A stretch of 64,000 nucleotides of DNA from Paracoccaceae bacterium. Its GTDB lineage: Bacteria; Pseudomonadota; Alphaproteobacteria; Rhodobacterales; Rhodobacteraceae. Location of the stretch: the NCBI GenBank assembly GCA_029862205.1, contig JAOTXT010000011.1, positions 1-64,000 on the forward strand, in the 5' to 3' direction. This document shows positions 1-9,213 of the stretch, piece after piece. Made by a program: the position numbers and the translations under genes. The notes beneath the pieces were generated by a model. That model did no database searches, was not told where the DNA came from, and worked only from the letters and a program-made list of their open reading frames with translations. How positions within the stretch are numbered: position 1 is the first letter of the stretch; each line of letters begins with the position of its first letter.

Positions 1-1
1 G

Positions 2-1048
2 GTCGCCCATAAGGGCAGCGACGAGGCAAAGGCCAAGGGGCGCATCTACCTGATGCTATTGATGGCGACCTCGATGATGCTGCTTCTGCCGGCGATCATC
101 TGGACCGGGGTCGCGGCCGGCACGATTGACTTCACAGCCGGCGGGATACTGGCCGGGGCGGGTCTCTCGGGCACCGCGATCCTGGGGCTGCTGGCGCTCT
201 ACATTTTCGGCATCGGCAAGGCGGCGGTGATGCCGGTCCACTACTGGCTGCCCAACGCCATGGTGGCGCCGACCCCGGTTTCGGCGCTGCTGCATGCGGT
301 GGCGGTGGTCAAGGCGGGCGTCTTCACCGTGGTCAAGATCGTGGTCTACGTATTCGGGATCGATCTCCTGGCCGAAAGCGGCGCCAATCAGGTGATGATC
401 TATGTCGCCACCGCAACCCTGGTCATGGCCTCGCTGATCGCCATGACCAAGGACAACCTCAAGGCCCGGCTTGCCTATTCGACAATCAGCCAGCTTGCCT
501 ATGTGGTGGTGGGTGCCCTTCTGGCGACCGGGTTTGGCATTCTGGGCGCGGCACTGCACATCGCCATGCACGCGGTCGGCAAGATCACGCTCTTCTTTTG
601 TGCCGGCGCGATCTACACCGCCGCCCACAAGACCGAGGTCAGCGAACTCGGCGGTCTTGGCCGGAAAATGCCGTTCACATTCATCGCCTTCCTGATCGGC
701 GCGCTCAGCATTATCGGCCTGCCGCCCTTGGGGGGCATGTGGAGCAAGTGGTATCTGGCCAGCGGCGCCATGGACGCGGACCAGCTCATCGTGATCGCGG
801 CGCTGATGCTGTCCTCGCTGCTGAATGTCGCCTACCTGATGCCAATCCCGCTGAAGGCCTTTTTCGGCACCCGCCCGCCGGACGCGGACCAACCGTTCGA
901 CACGCAGCGCGAAGCCGAGCCAACGAAAATCGAAGAAGCGCCCCTGCCCTGTCTGATCGCCATCGGCGTCACGGCGCTTGGCTGCATCGCTCTCTTCTTC
1001 TTCCCAGATCCCATCTTCGATCTGCTCGCGCAGATCCCGCTAAGGTAG
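2..1048 (+). CDS. Cation/proton antiporter subunit D-like protein (5' truncated by window)
   Basis: The frame is open from the first bases of the window, so only the C-terminal 348 residues are seen. The visible part is a polytopic membrane protein of the NuoL/M/N-MrpA/D antiporter family. It shows the family's transmembrane core, with a PVHYWLPNAM segment followed by PTPVSALLHAVAVVKAG, which carries the conserved Lys, and a later LGRKMPFTF-IGLPPLGGMWSKW segment. In Mrp complexes such subunits move protons or Na+ across the inner membrane. It is followed after 11 bases by a small membrane protein and then by a second antiporter-like subunit, so the three look like the end of one operon. Whether the complex is a true Mrp system cannot be decided because the upstream genes are outside the window. 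Confidence 0.85.
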   Translation, partial: VAHKGSDEAKAKGRIYLMLLMATSMMLLLPAIIWTGVAAGTIDFTAGGILAGAGLSGTAILGLLALYIFGIGKAAVMPVHYWLPNAMVAPTPVSALLHAVAVVKAGVFTVVKIVVYVFGIDLLAESGANQVMIYVATATLVMASLIAMTKDNLKARLAYSTISQLAYVVVGALLATGFGILGAALHIAMHAVGKITLFFCAGAIYTAAHKTEVSELGGLGRKMPFTFIAFLIGALSIIGLPPLGGMWSKWYLASGAMDADQLIVIAALMLSSLLNVAYLMPIPLKAFFGTRPPDADQPFDTQREAEPTKIEEAPLPCLIAIGVTALGCIALFFFPDPIFDLLAQIPLR

Positions 1049-1059
1049 GAGGCGCAACC

Positions 1060-1317
1060 ATGTCCGAGCATTCCGACCACCCGGGCCGCTTCGACTCGCC
1101 CGAGAGCCGCAAGCGGGTGCGCCAGGTGCTCTATGCCCTCTGCACGGTCTCGGTTATCGCCGAGATTTTCGTCAAACGCTACGTCGACCATCCGTGGGAA
1201 GCGCTGCCCGGCTTCTACGCGATCTACGGCTTCATCGCCTGCGTCGCACTGGTGCTGCTGGCCACCGAGTTGCGCAAGGTGGTGATGCGCGGGGAAGATT
1301 ATTACGATGATCACTGA
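1060..1317 (+). CDS. Small two-helix membrane protein of the antiporter operon
   Basis: This is an 85-residue protein with a charged N-terminus (about residues 1-20) and two hydrophobic segments, roughly residues 23-38 and 48-66. The tail DYYDDH is acidic. The start at 1060 follows a TAGGAGG ribosome binding site, and the end overlaps the next gene by 11 bases, which suggests translational coupling. I do not recognise a named family. Its place between two NuoL/M/N-like subunits suggests an accessory subunit of the same proton-translocating complex. That is inference from position. Confidence 0.75.
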   Translation: MSEHSDHPGRFDSPESRKRVRQVLYALCTVSVIAEIFVKRYVDHPWEALPGFYAIYGFIACVALVLLATELRKVVMRGEDYYDDH

Positions 1318-3019
1318 AGCCCCGTTCGTCGTCTTCTTCGTCGCCGCGGCCCTGGCCGCCGTAACCAGGGGACATCTGCGCGGCGCCATCATGGTCGCGG
1401 CGCCGGTGATCGGTGCCTTCAACCTTTACAACCTGCCAGCCGATACCAATGTGCAGATCCCGCTGATGGATTTGACGCTGGAGCTGACAAGGATCGACAA
1501 GCTAAGCCTGCTATTCGGCTATCTCTTCCATCTGGCGGCCTTCCTCGGGATCATCTTCGCACTCCATGTGCGCGATACGACCGAGCAAGTGGCGGGCCTT
1601 CTCTATGCCGGCAGCGCGCTCGGCGCCGTCTTCGCGGGCGACCTGATCACACTTTTTGTCTTCTGGGAGCTTCTGGCGGTCACCTCGGTCTTCCTGATCC
1701 TCGCGCGCGGGACCGAGCGCGCCTACCGCGCCTCGATGCGCTACATGGTGATCCAGGTCCTCTCGGGCGTCATCCTGATGGCGGGTGCGATCATCCACTA
1801 CCATGTCACCGGCTCGATCGCCTTCGAATATGTAGGGCTTCAGCCGCTTGATTCCGGGCTCGCGGGCCTCGCCTCGTGGCTGCTGCTGTTGGCGATGGGG
1901 ATCAAGTCCTGCTTCCCGCTGCTGCATAATTGGCTGACCGACGCCTACCCGGAGGCGAGTCCCACCGGTACTGTTTTCTTGAGCGCCTTCACCACAAAGG
2001 TGGCGGTTTATTCCCTAGCCCGCGCGTTCCCGGGAACGGAACTCCTGATCTATGTGGGCGCCACCATGGCGATGTTCCCAATCTTCTTCGCGGTCATCGA
2101 GAACGACCTGCGCCGGGTGCTGGCCTATAGCCTGATCAACCAGGTGGGCTTCATGGTCTGCGGCATCGGCATCGGAACGGCGATGGCGTTGAACGGTGCG
2201 ATCAGCCACGCCTTCAATGACGTTGTCTTCAAGGGATTGTTGTTCATGACCATGGGGGCGGTGCTCTACCGCACCGGCAAGATGAACGGATCCGACCTCG
2301 GCGGCCTCTACAAGACCATGCCGAAGACCACCGTCTTCTGTATCGTCGGGGCGGCTTCGATCTCGGCCTTCCCGTTGTTCTCGGGCTTCGTATCGAAGTC
2401 GATGGTGATGACGGCAGCGCTCGAGGAGAATTATCCCACGGTCTGGCTGGCGCTGCTCTTCGCCTCGGCGGGCGTCTTCCACCACGCGGGCATCAAGATC
2501 CCCTATTTCGCCTTCTTCGCCCACGATTCCGGGCTGCGGCCGAAAGAGGCACCGCCGAACATGCTGCTGGCCATGGGGCTGGCCGCGGCGATCTGCATCT
2601 TCAACGGGGCCTACCCTTGGGTACTCTATTCCATGATGCCCTTCCCGGTGGAATACGAGCCCTATACGGCCGCTCATGTCTTGACCCAGGTGCAGCTCCT
2701 GTTCTTCTCGGCGCTGGCCTTTGCCTGGCTGCAGCTCACCGGGCGCTATCCGCCAGAACTTCCCAGCATCAACATCGATGCGGAGTGGCTCTATCGCAAG
2801 CTTCTGCCCGGGCTGGGGCGCTGGACGGCGGCCTGGGGCGCGCTGCTGCGTGACGGCGCCTTGCGGCTGGGCCGCGCCGCGTCCGGCGAAGTCTACAAGC
2901 TGATCACCCGGCATGGTGGCCCGGAAGGCACGCTCGCCAGAACGCGGCCGTCGGGGTATATGGCGCTATGGATGACCGTGTTACTCTCCGTCTTTCTTGT
3001 GTTGTCGTTTCTTGAGTAG
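1307..3019 (+). CDS. Proton-conducting membrane transporter, NuoN/MrpD-like
   Basis: This is a 570-residue polytopic membrane protein of the proton-conducting NADH-quinone oxidoreductase/antiporter family. The core is seen around residues 110-320: TLFVFWELLAVTSVFLIL, then KSCFPLLHNWLTDAYPEASPTGTVFLSAFTTKVAVYSL with the conserved Lys residues, then ENDLRRVLAYSLINQVGFM. A non-membrane stretch (about 490-550) precedes a final C-terminal helix. It starts inside the end of the small membrane protein gene and probably belongs to the same operon. The family fits NuoM/NuoN and MrpD about equally well. There is no sign here of the soluble Nuo subunits, so an Mrp-like antiporter is the better guess. 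Confidence 0.85.
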   Translation: MITEAPFVVFFVAAALAAVTRGHLRGAIMVAAPVIGAFNLYNLPADTNVQIPLMDLTLELTRIDKLSLLFGYLFHLAAFLGIIFALHVRDTTEQVAGLLYAGSALGAVFAGDLITLFVFWELLAVTSVFLILARGTERAYRASMRYMVIQVLSGVILMAGAIIHYHVTGSIAFEYVGLQPLDSGLAGLASWLLLLAMGIKSCFPLLHNWLTDAYPEASPTGTVFLSAFTTKVAVYSLARAFPGTELLIYVGATMAMFPIFFAVIENDLRRVLAYSLINQVGFMVCGIGIGTAMALNGAISHAFNDVVFKGLLFMTMGAVLYRTGKMNGSDLGGLYKTMPKTTVFCIVGAASISAFPLFSGFVSKSMVMTAALEENYPTVWLALLFASAGVFHHAGIKIPYFAFFAHDSGLRPKEAPPNMLLAMGLAAAICIFNGAYPWVLYSMMPFPVEYEPYTAAHVLTQVQLLFFSALAFAWLQLTGRYPPELPSINIDAEWLYRKLLPGLGRWTAAWGALLRDGALRLGRAASGEVYKLITRHGGPEGTLARTRPSGYMALWMTVLLSVFLVLSFLE

Positions 3020-3037
3020 CGTGCGCGGGAGCAGCGT

Positions 3038-4063
3038 ATGACCCACAGCCCCAATGCCGATTGGGCGGCCAATCTCGACTCGGAGACCCCGCTTCTGGTG
3101 ACCGGCGCCGCCGGGTTCATCGGCTTTCATCTGTCCGAGAAGCTGTCCCGCGCGGGGTTGCCCGTCGTCGGCATCGACAACATGAACGACTATTACGACC
3201 CGGCCTTGAAGGAGGCCCGGCTCGACATCCTGCGGCAATACCCGAATTTCAGCTTCCAAAAGCTAGACCTGGACGACCGCGCGGGGATGACCCGGCTCTT
3301 CGAGCGGCACCCCTTCACCCACGTGATCAACCTGGCCGCCCAGGCCGGCGTGCGCTATTCGCTCGAAAATCCGCACGCCTATGCCAGGTCGAACCTGACC
3401 GGGTTCCTGAACCTGCTCGAGGAATGCCGCCGCGCCCAGGTCAAGCACCTGGTCTATGCCTCGTCCAGCTCAGTCTACGGGGGCAACCGCAAGCTGCCGT
3501 TCTCGACCGAGGATCGGGTCGACCACCCGGTCAGCCTTTATGCGGCGACCAAGAAGGCGGGCGAGCTGATGGCGCACAGCTACAGCCATCTTTACGGCAT
3601 CCCGTCGACGGGCCTGCGGTTCTTCACCGTCTATGGGCCTTGGGGCCGCCCGGACATGGCGGTCTACATCTTCACCAAGGCGCTGTTCGAAGGCCGGCCG
3701 ATCCAGGTCTTCAATCATGGAGAGATGCAGCGCGATTTCACCTATATCGACGACATCATCGAAGGAGTCGCCCGGGTGATCCCGATGGCGCCCGAATTGG
3801 GCCCGGAAGGCGAGGCCGCGCACCGGATCTTCAATATCGGCAATTCGCGCCCCGCGAAGCTGACCGAGATGATCGCGCTGCTGGAAGAACTGACCGGCCA
3901 CGAGGCGATCAAGGAGATGCGCGAGATGCAGCCCGGCGATGTGCGCGCGACCTACGCCGAAGTCACGGACCTGGAGGCGGCCGTGGGCTTCCGCCCGGAC
4001 ACGCCGCTGCGCGAGGGGCTGGCCCGGTTTGTCGCCTGGTACCGGGATTATCATCGGGTTTGA
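3038..4063 (+). CDS. UDP-glucuronate 4-epimerase (NAD-dependent SDR)
   Basis: This 341-residue protein is an extended short-chain dehydrogenase/reductase that probably interconverts UDP-glucuronate and UDP-galacturonate for surface polysaccharide. The NAD-binding GxxGxxG motif is GAAGFIG at about residues 23-29, followed by VVGIDNMNDYYDPALKEARL, typical of the CapI/LspL subgroup. The catalytic Ser region is ASSSSVYGG and the YxxxK motif is YAATK. RFFTVYGPWGRPDMA and QRDFTYIDDI also match UDP-GlcA epimerases. It lies 18 bases after the antiporter gene. It is the first of several sugar-nucleotide genes in the left third of the window (kdsA, phosphomannomutase, galU, kdsB). Confidence 0.88.
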   Translation: MTHSPNADWAANLDSETPLLVTGAAGFIGFHLSEKLSRAGLPVVGIDNMNDYYDPALKEARLDILRQYPNFSFQKLDLDDRAGMTRLFERHPFTHVINLAAQAGVRYSLENPHAYARSNLTGFLNLLEECRRAQVKHLVYASSSSVYGGNRKLPFSTEDRVDHPVSLYAATKKAGELMAHSYSHLYGIPSTGLRFFTVYGPWGRPDMAVYIFTKALFEGRPIQVFNHGEMQRDFTYIDDIIEGVARVIPMAPELGPEGEAAHRIFNIGNSRPAKLTEMIALLEELTGHEAIKEMREMQPGDVRATYAEVTDLEAAVGFRPDTPLREGLARFVAWYRDYHRV

Positions 4064-4102
4064 TGGCGCGATCAGGCAATCGTCGCTCGAACAGGAAAAC
4101 GA

Positions 4103-4151
4103 GGATCGCGACCGACCCGAGGGTGGGCGCGTTCGCCGGGCACCACCCTAA
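4103..4151. repeat. REP-like element, GACCGACCCGAGGGTGGGC subtype
   Basis: This imperfect inverted-repeat segment lies between the epimerase and the convergent permease gene. Its core GACCGACCCGAGGGTGGGCG recurs at 57377-57425, so it is a dispersed repeat. The right edge reads CCACCCTA, and the CTA provides the TAG stop codon of the minus-strand permease gene. The same edge pattern is seen in the other REP pairs of the window. Confidence 0.6.
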
Positions 4152-5050
4152 ATCTTCGGCTGCCGTCTCAGCGAAATCCGCCCCTGGGCGCGCGCAACCA
4201 AAACTCCGCTGAGCGTGATCAACCCGATCCCGGCCCAGGACAGCGCGTCCGGCAAGGTCCCGAACATCACCAGCCCGATCAGCACCGCCGAGACGATTTC
4301 CGTATAGGTGAAGGGCGCCAGGTCAGATGCCGGCGTCCGTGACATCGCCAGGATCATCATCGTTTGGCTTGCCGCGCTGGTAAACGCCATCAATACGATG
4401 ATTCCGTAATCCCCCGGCGCGACCGGGGTCCAGACGAAGGGCAGCGTCGTCACGAGCAAGAGCGAGGCAATCAGCGCGCCCCACATGGCGATCACCGAGG
4501 AATCCGCCAGCACCCCCAGCTTCCGGTTGAGCAGCATCTGCAGGGCCACCAGCAACCCGGTGCAGAGCACGAAAAGGGCGTGGGCATCGAGCCCACTGGG
4601 GTTCGGGCGCACGACCAGCAGCACCCCCGCGAAGCCGCCGAAGACCCCCAGCCAACCGGCAGCGCTGACCCGCTCGCCCAGGACCGAGGGCGCGAGCAGG
4701 GTCATCAGGAAGGGATAGACGTAGAGGATTGCGATCGCGTCCGCGAAGGCGAGGCCCATCACCCCGAACATGAAGGTCAGGTTGCCCGCCACCTGGAAGA
4801 CCCCGCGCATCACCTGGATGCCAATGCGCGGCGGCCTGAAGGCGGCGCGGCCCACACGCGCCAGCGCGATCGGCAGGATAATGATGAAGAACCCGGTGAA
4901 CCGGAACCATCCGATCAGCATCGGCGACATGGTGTCGGTCAGCGATTTCATCAGCGCGCCGGTGAACGCGGCCAGGCTCATGGCGGCGATGATCAGCACA
5001 ATCCCGCTTCGCAGCGAGGCGGCCGCTTGGTTGCTGTCGCCCGGGGTCAT
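4148..5050 (-). CDS. EamA/DMT-family transporter
   Basis: This 300-residue protein has about ten hydrophobic segments in two halves, the layout of the EamA (drug/metabolite transporter) family. The first half shows the typical FTGALMKSLTDTMSPMLIGWFRF start and the second half repeats the fold (LLVALQMLLNRKLGVLADSS). It probably exports or imports a small metabolite across the inner membrane; the substrate cannot be read from sequence. It is divergent from the M24 gene, with 71 bases between the two starts. The TAG stop lies in the edge of a REP-like repeat. Confidence 0.85.
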   Translation of the reverse strand: MTPGDSNQAAASLRSGIVLIIAAMSLAAFTGALMKSLTDTMSPMLIGWFRFTGFFIIILPIALARVGRAAFRPPRIGIQVMRGVFQVAGNLTFMFGVMGLAFADAIAILYVYPFLMTLLAPSVLGERVSAAGWLGVFGGFAGVLLVVRPNPSGLDAHALFVLCTGLLVALQMLLNRKLGVLADSSVIAMWGALIASLLLVTTLPFVWTPVAPGDYGIIVLMAFTSAASQTMMILAMSRTPASDLAPFTYTEIVSAVLIGLVMFGTLPDALSWAGIGLITLSGVLVARAQGRISLRRQPKI

Positions 5051-5121
5051 TGATCAACTCTTGATCGCCCGGCACGCCGAGGCAACAAGGGAATCGCGGG
5101 GCCAGACCGGAAACACGACGC

Positions 5122-6297
5122 ATGGACAAGATCGAGATCAGCGCCGGGGAATTCGCCGAACGCCGGAAGAGGGCGGCGGACGGCGCCGCGGCGCGCGGGC
5201 TGAAGGGGCTCTTGGTCTGCTCGCGCGGGGGCGGCACGCTCGACCGGTTCGGGGATGTCTACTACCTCACCAATTACTACACCTCGTTTCCCTACATCCC
5301 GGACCTGCGCGGAGCCTGGAACGCGCGGGCCCACGCCTTCGTCGTGCTCTCGGCGGACGGCGAATGTTTGCTTGTGACCGATGCACCGAACGATGGGCGA
5401 ACGATGCTGCCCGAGGCGCGCGTGATCTACACGGACCATGTTCTCGACGGCGTGCTCAAGGCGTTGCAACGGCTGGGCATGGCCTCGGGAGAGATCGGCC
5501 TCGTCGGCGCCGACGTCCTGCCGCTCAAGACTTACCGGACGCTCGAGGAAAGACTGCCGGGCGCCACCTGGCCCGATGCGCAAGAGGTTCTAGCCAAGCT
5601 CCGGGCGATCAAGTCACCGGACGAAATCGCGCTGTTGCGCCGGGCCTCGGCGGTCGGCTCGCGCGCGATCGAGGCGATGATGGAGGCGGCTGTGCCGGGC
5701 GCCAGCCATGGCGATGTAGTCGCCGCCGGGATGGCCGTGCTCGCGCCGGCGGGCGCCGCGCTCTACAATAGCTTCATGGCCTCGGGGCGCGGTGGCGAGA
5801 ACCCGGTCGCGGTCAGGCGCAACTTCCCGACCTGGGGCGCGGACGAGGCGCTGGAGGACGGCCAATGGTTCCGTATCGGCCTCTCGGGCGTGGTCGACGG
5901 CTATTATTTCGATCTCTCGCGCTCGAAAGCAATCGGCCCGCCGACCAACCGGCAGATCGAGCTATTCGAGGCGGCGGTCGAGATCATCGAGGCGGGAATC
6001 GACGCGGTGCGCCCCGGCGGAACGGCGGCGGAGGTCGCGGCCGCCGGACTCGGGAAGCAACAGGCGCTGGGCTATCCCAATGACGGCGTATTCTCAGGGC
6101 TGGGCCACGGCGTCGGCCTCGGCTGGGATGTGCCTTGGCTGGCGACGGGCGACGACACCGTGCTCGAGCCCGGAATGGTGCTTTGCCTCGAACGCACGAT
6201 CCGCAAGGACGGGTATCTTGGCGATTTCGAGGAAACGGTCGTGGTCACCGAGGACGGTTGCGAGAAGATCACCGATGCGCGCATTCGCTGGTGGTAG
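5122..6297 (+). CDS. M24-family (creatinase/aminopeptidase P-like) protein
   Basis: This 391-residue protein has the creatinase N-terminal domain (about 1-155) and an M24 pita-bread C-terminal domain (about 160-391). Four of the five M24 metal ligands can be placed: Asp in GYYFDLSRS, His in GLGHGVGL, Glu in VLCLERTI and Glu in GDFEETVVV. The first Asp, expected eleven residues before the GYYFD Asp, is Gly253. Loss of that ligand is known in metal-independent family members such as creatinase. A hydrolase acting on a C-N bond of a small molecule is therefore more likely than a metallo-aminopeptidase, but the substrate is unknown. The TAG stop is formed by the left edge of a REP pair. Confidence 0.8.
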   Translation: MDKIEISAGEFAERRKRAADGAAARGLKGLLVCSRGGGTLDRFGDVYYLTNYYTSFPYIPDLRGAWNARAHAFVVLSADGECLLVTDAPNDGRTMLPEARVIYTDHVLDGVLKALQRLGMASGEIGLVGADVLPLKTYRTLEERLPGATWPDAQEVLAKLRAIKSPDEIALLRRASAVGSRAIEAMMEAAVPGASHGDVVAAGMAVLAPAGAALYNSFMASGRGGENPVAVRRNFPTWGADEALEDGQWFRIGLSGVVDGYYFDLSRSKAIGPPTNRQIELFEAAVEIIEAGIDAVRPGGTAAEVAAAGLGKQQALGYPNDGVFSGLGHGVGLGWDVPWLATGDDTVLEPGMVLCLERTIRKDGYLGDFEETVVVTEDGCEKITDARIRWW

Positions 6298-6363
6298 GGT
6301 GGGCTCGCACGAGCCCACCATGCATAGCGGCGTCGATGGTGGGCTCTGTCGAGCCCACCCTAC
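6294..6363. repeat. REP pair (BIME-like), GTAGGGTGGGCTC type
   Basis: Two hairpins in opposite orientation. The left unit begins GTAGGGTGGGCTCGCACGAG and the right unit ends GAGCCCACCCTAC, with about 18 bases between the hairpins. The conserved GTAG foot next to each hairpin is the hallmark of REP sequences moved by REP-associated tyrosine transposases (RAYTs). The left foot supplies the TAG stop of the M24 gene (6295-6297). The right foot supplies the TAG stop of the convergent TerB-like gene (6362-6360). A role as bidirectional terminator is plausible. Confidence 0.85.
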
Positions 6364-6806
6364 AAGCCCATCCGCGCCGCGACCCGCTGCCGGGCCATGC
6401 CGGCGTCCTGGTCCGCCACATGGAGAAGCCCGCACAGCTTCCGGACTAGCGCATTCTCGTGATGATCCCGCTCGCCATCTGCGTAGATCACTTCCCAGAC
6501 CGCCTCCAGGACCCCGACCCGGTCGATATGGGGCACCGCGTCCTTGACCGCGCGGGTGAAGCGCACCAGGTCGACCGCCTCGGCATGGGCGGCTTCGCCT
6601 TCGCGCCGCAATGTGTCCGCGCCACTCGGGTCAAGTCCAAAACGCTGTGCCAGGATCCGCGTGATCCGGTCGCGCTCGGCCGCGTCGTAGTCGCCATCCG
6701 CATGGGCCGCCTCGACGAGGATGGCGGCGATCGCGGCGCGGGCATCGTTCTCGGCGACCGGCGCATCCGGCGCTCGTGCCGTCAAACGTTTGAAAAGATC
6801 GATCAT
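6360..6806 (-). CDS. TerB-like protein
   Basis: This is a 148-residue acidic, helical protein. It matches the TerB/DjlA-like helical domain: [25 protein letters not shown] and later [24 protein letters not shown], each with the DGxxxxxE pattern of the family. The family is linked to tellurite resistance and stress clusters, but stand-alone copies like this have no settled role. The start at 6806 is the ATG giving MIDLFKRL. The gene is convergent with the M24 gene and its stop lies in the REP pair. Confidence 0.75.
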   Translation of the reverse strand: MIDLFKRLTARAPDAPVAENDARAAIAAILVEAAHADGDYDAAERDRITRILAQRFGLDPSGADTLRREGEAAHAEAVDLVRFTRAVKDAVPHIDRVGVLEAVWEVIYADGERDHHENALVRKLCGLLHVADQDAGMARQRVAARMGL

Positions 6807-6932
6807 GGGCCAGAGATAGCGCCACGGCGCCGCTCTGGCGAGGGCAAAGCGACGGGCCTTGCGCCCGAGGCCGATTTCGCGCTTTACATGAGCGCCAAGC
6901 CAGAGCGGAGCCCAAAGCGGAGTGAAGTGGCG

Positions 6933-7775
6933 ATGACGGCAAGAACGGTCAAGATCGGCGACATCCAGATCTCCAATGACCGGCCTTTCGCCTTGATCTC
7001 GGGCCCTTGCCAGGCCGAAGGGGTGCAGCATTCGATCGACATCGCCGGACGGCTGGCTGATTTATGCACCGCGCGCGGCGTGCCGCTGATCTTCAAGGCC
7101 TCCTACGACAAGGCGAACCGGACGTCCATGTCCGGCGCGCGCGGGATGGGGATGGAGAAGGGCCTGGAATGTCTGGCCGAGGTGCGCCGGCAGGTGGGCT
7201 GCCCGGTTCTGTCGGACGTGCACGAGCCCGGCCAATGCGTGCCCTCGGCCGAGGTGCTGGACGTGCTGCAGATCCCCGCCTTCCTGTGCCGCCAGACCGA
7301 CCTGCTGCTGGCCGCGGGCAAGACCGGCAAGGCAGTGAACATCAAGAAGGGTCAGTTCCTGGCACCTTGGGACATGGAGAACGTGGCGGCCAAGCTCGCC
7401 TCGACCGGCAATGACCGGATCATGCTCTGCGAGCGGGGCACCAGTTTCGGCTACAACACCCTGGTGACAGATTTCCGGGGGCTTCCGACCATGGCGGCAA
7501 CCGGCTATCCGGTGATCTTCGACGCGACCCACTCGGTGCAGCAGCCGGGCGGGCGGGGCGAGACCTCGGGCGGGCAGCGGGAATTCGCTCCGGTTCTGGC
7601 GCGCGCCGCCGCGGCGGTGGGCGTTGCCGGGTTCTTCATCGAGACCCATCCCGACCCGGACAACGCCCCGTCCGATGGGCCGAACATGATCCCGCTCGAG
7701 GCCATGGGCGCGCTTCTGGACACCCTCGTGACCTTCGACCGGGCGGCCAAGGCCGATCCGGTTTCGCTCGGCTGA
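6933..7775 (+). CDS. kdsA: 3-deoxy-8-phosphooctulonate synthase
   Basis: KdsA condenses phosphoenolpyruvate with arabinose 5-phosphate to make KDO 8-phosphate, the first committed step to KDO in the cytoplasm. The protein is 280 residues, the usual family length. It shows [30 protein letters not shown], the [11 protein letters not shown] loop and [12 protein letters not shown], all typical KdsA signatures. I chose the ATG at 6933 because it gives the normal N-terminus; an in-frame ATG at 6888 would add 15 residues. The stop overlaps the phosphomannomutase start by one base, so the two genes are co-translated. Confidence 0.95.
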   Translation: MTARTVKIGDIQISNDRPFALISGPCQAEGVQHSIDIAGRLADLCTARGVPLIFKASYDKANRTSMSGARGMGMEKGLECLAEVRRQVGCPVLSDVHEPGQCVPSAEVLDVLQIPAFLCRQTDLLLAAGKTGKAVNIKKGQFLAPWDMENVAAKLASTGNDRIMLCERGTSFGYNTLVTDFRGLPTMAATGYPVIFDATHSVQQPGGRGETSGGQREFAPVLARAAAAVGVAGFFIETHPDPDNAPSDGPNMIPLEAMGALLDTLVTFDRAAKADPVSLG

Positions 7776-9208
7776 TGGCGCTGATCGAAGCCTCCGGATT
7801 CCGCGAATACGACGCCCGCTGGCGATACCCAGAGCAGATCGATCTGGATGGAATGCGGGCGCTGGGGCTTGGGCTCGCCATCCAGATCCACGAGGCGGGA
7901 CTTCCCGCGACAGTCGCGGTCGGGCACGACTACCGCAGTTATTCCGAAGCGGTGAAAGATGCCCTGGCCGAGGGCCTGGTCGAGGGCGGGGCCGAGGTGC
8001 AGGATATCGGCCTGGCGCTCAGCCCGATGGCCTATTTCGCCCAGTTCGATCTGGGCGCCCAGGCGGTCGCCATGGTCACCGCCAGCCACAACCCAAACGG
8101 CTGGACCGGGGTCAAGATGGGGATGGAGCGGCCCCTGACCCATGGGCCGGACGAGATGGCGCGGCTGAAGGAGATCGTGCTGGGTGGCCTGGGGCAGCCC
8201 CGCCCCGGAGGCCGCCACATGCGGGCCGAGGGCGTGGCCGAGCGGTATCTGGCCGACCTAGCCGGCGATTTCCAGCTGTCGCGGCCCTTGAAGGTGGTCT
8301 GCGCCACCGGCAACGGCACGGCCGGAGTCTTCGCGCCGGACCTGCTGAGCCGGATCGGGGCGGAGGTGGTGCCGCTCCACACCGACCTCGACCATGAGTT
8401 CCCCCACTACAACCCCAACCCGGAAGCCATGGAGATGCTGCACGACATGGCCCGGGTGGTGCGCGAGGCCGGTGCCGATCTGGCGCTCGGCTTCGACGGC
8501 GACGGCGACCGGTGCGGGGTTGTCGATGACGAGGGCGAGGAGATATTCGCCGACAAGGTGGGGGTGATCCTGGCCCGCGACCTGATCGCGCTTTACCCGG
8601 GCTCGATCTTCGTGGCGGATGTGAAATCGACCGGGCTTTTCGCCTCGGACCCGGTGCTACGCGCGGGCGGCGCACAGATCGATTATTGGAAGACCGGGCA
8701 CAGCCACATGAAGCGCCGGGTCAAGGAACTGGGCGCGCTGGCGGGCTTCGAGAAATCCGCCCATTTCTTCTTCGCCCCGCCGGTGGGGCGCGGCTACGAT
8801 TGCGGACTGAGGACCGCGGTCGAGATCTGCAAGCTGCTCAACCGGAACCCCGACCGCTCGATGTCGGACCTGAAGCGCGCCCTGCCCCGGACTTGGTCGA
8901 CGCCCACGATGTCGCCTGCTTGCCCCGATGATCAGAAATACGGCGTGGTCGAGCGGCTGACCGCGCGGCTGAGTGAAATGGAAACCCTCGCCGGGTTGAA
9001 GATCGAGCGGGTGATCACGGTCAACGGCGCGCGCGTCGCGCTGGAAGGCGGGGCCTGGGCGCTGGTCCGCGCCTCGTCGAACACGCCCAATCTGGTGGTG
9101 GTCTGCGAGAGCGCCCGGTCCGAGGAAGAACTCAGGGCGATTTTCGAGGCGCTGGACCGGGTGATCCGGACCGAGCCGTCGGTGGGGGCCTACGATCAGA
9201 CGTTTTGA
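7775..9208 (+). CDS. manB: Phosphomannomutase/phosphoglucomutase
   Basis: This 477-residue alpha-D-phosphohexomutase converts hexose 6-phosphates to 1-phosphates for nucleotide-sugar synthesis. The phosphoserine loop is TASHNPN (about residue 110), the metal loop is FDGDGDR, and the C-terminal phosphate-binding segment is RASSNTPN. It overlaps kdsA by one base. Mannose and glucose phosphates cannot be told apart from these motifs, so the symbol is given on family resemblance only. The 3' end runs into a hairpin followed by five T residues and a repeated element (see 9214-9320). Confidence 0.88.
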   Translation: MALIEASGFREYDARWRYPEQIDLDGMRALGLGLAIQIHEAGLPATVAVGHDYRSYSEAVKDALAEGLVEGGAEVQDIGLALSPMAYFAQFDLGAQAVAMVTASHNPNGWTGVKMGMERPLTHGPDEMARLKEIVLGGLGQPRPGGRHMRAEGVAERYLADLAGDFQLSRPLKVVCATGNGTAGVFAPDLLSRIGAEVVPLHTDLDHEFPHYNPNPEAMEMLHDMARVVREAGADLALGFDGDGDRCGVVDDEGEEIFADKVGVILARDLIALYPGSIFVADVKSTGLFASDPVLRAGGAQIDYWKTGHSHMKRRVKELGALAGFEKSAHFFFAPPVGRGYDCGLRTAVEICKLLNRNPDRSMSDLKRALPRTWSTPTMSPACPDDQKYGVVERLTARLSEMETLAGLKIERVITVNGARVALEGGAWALVRASSNTPNLVVVCESARSEEELRAIFEALDRVIRTEPSVGAYDQTF

Positions 9209-9213
9209 GGGGG

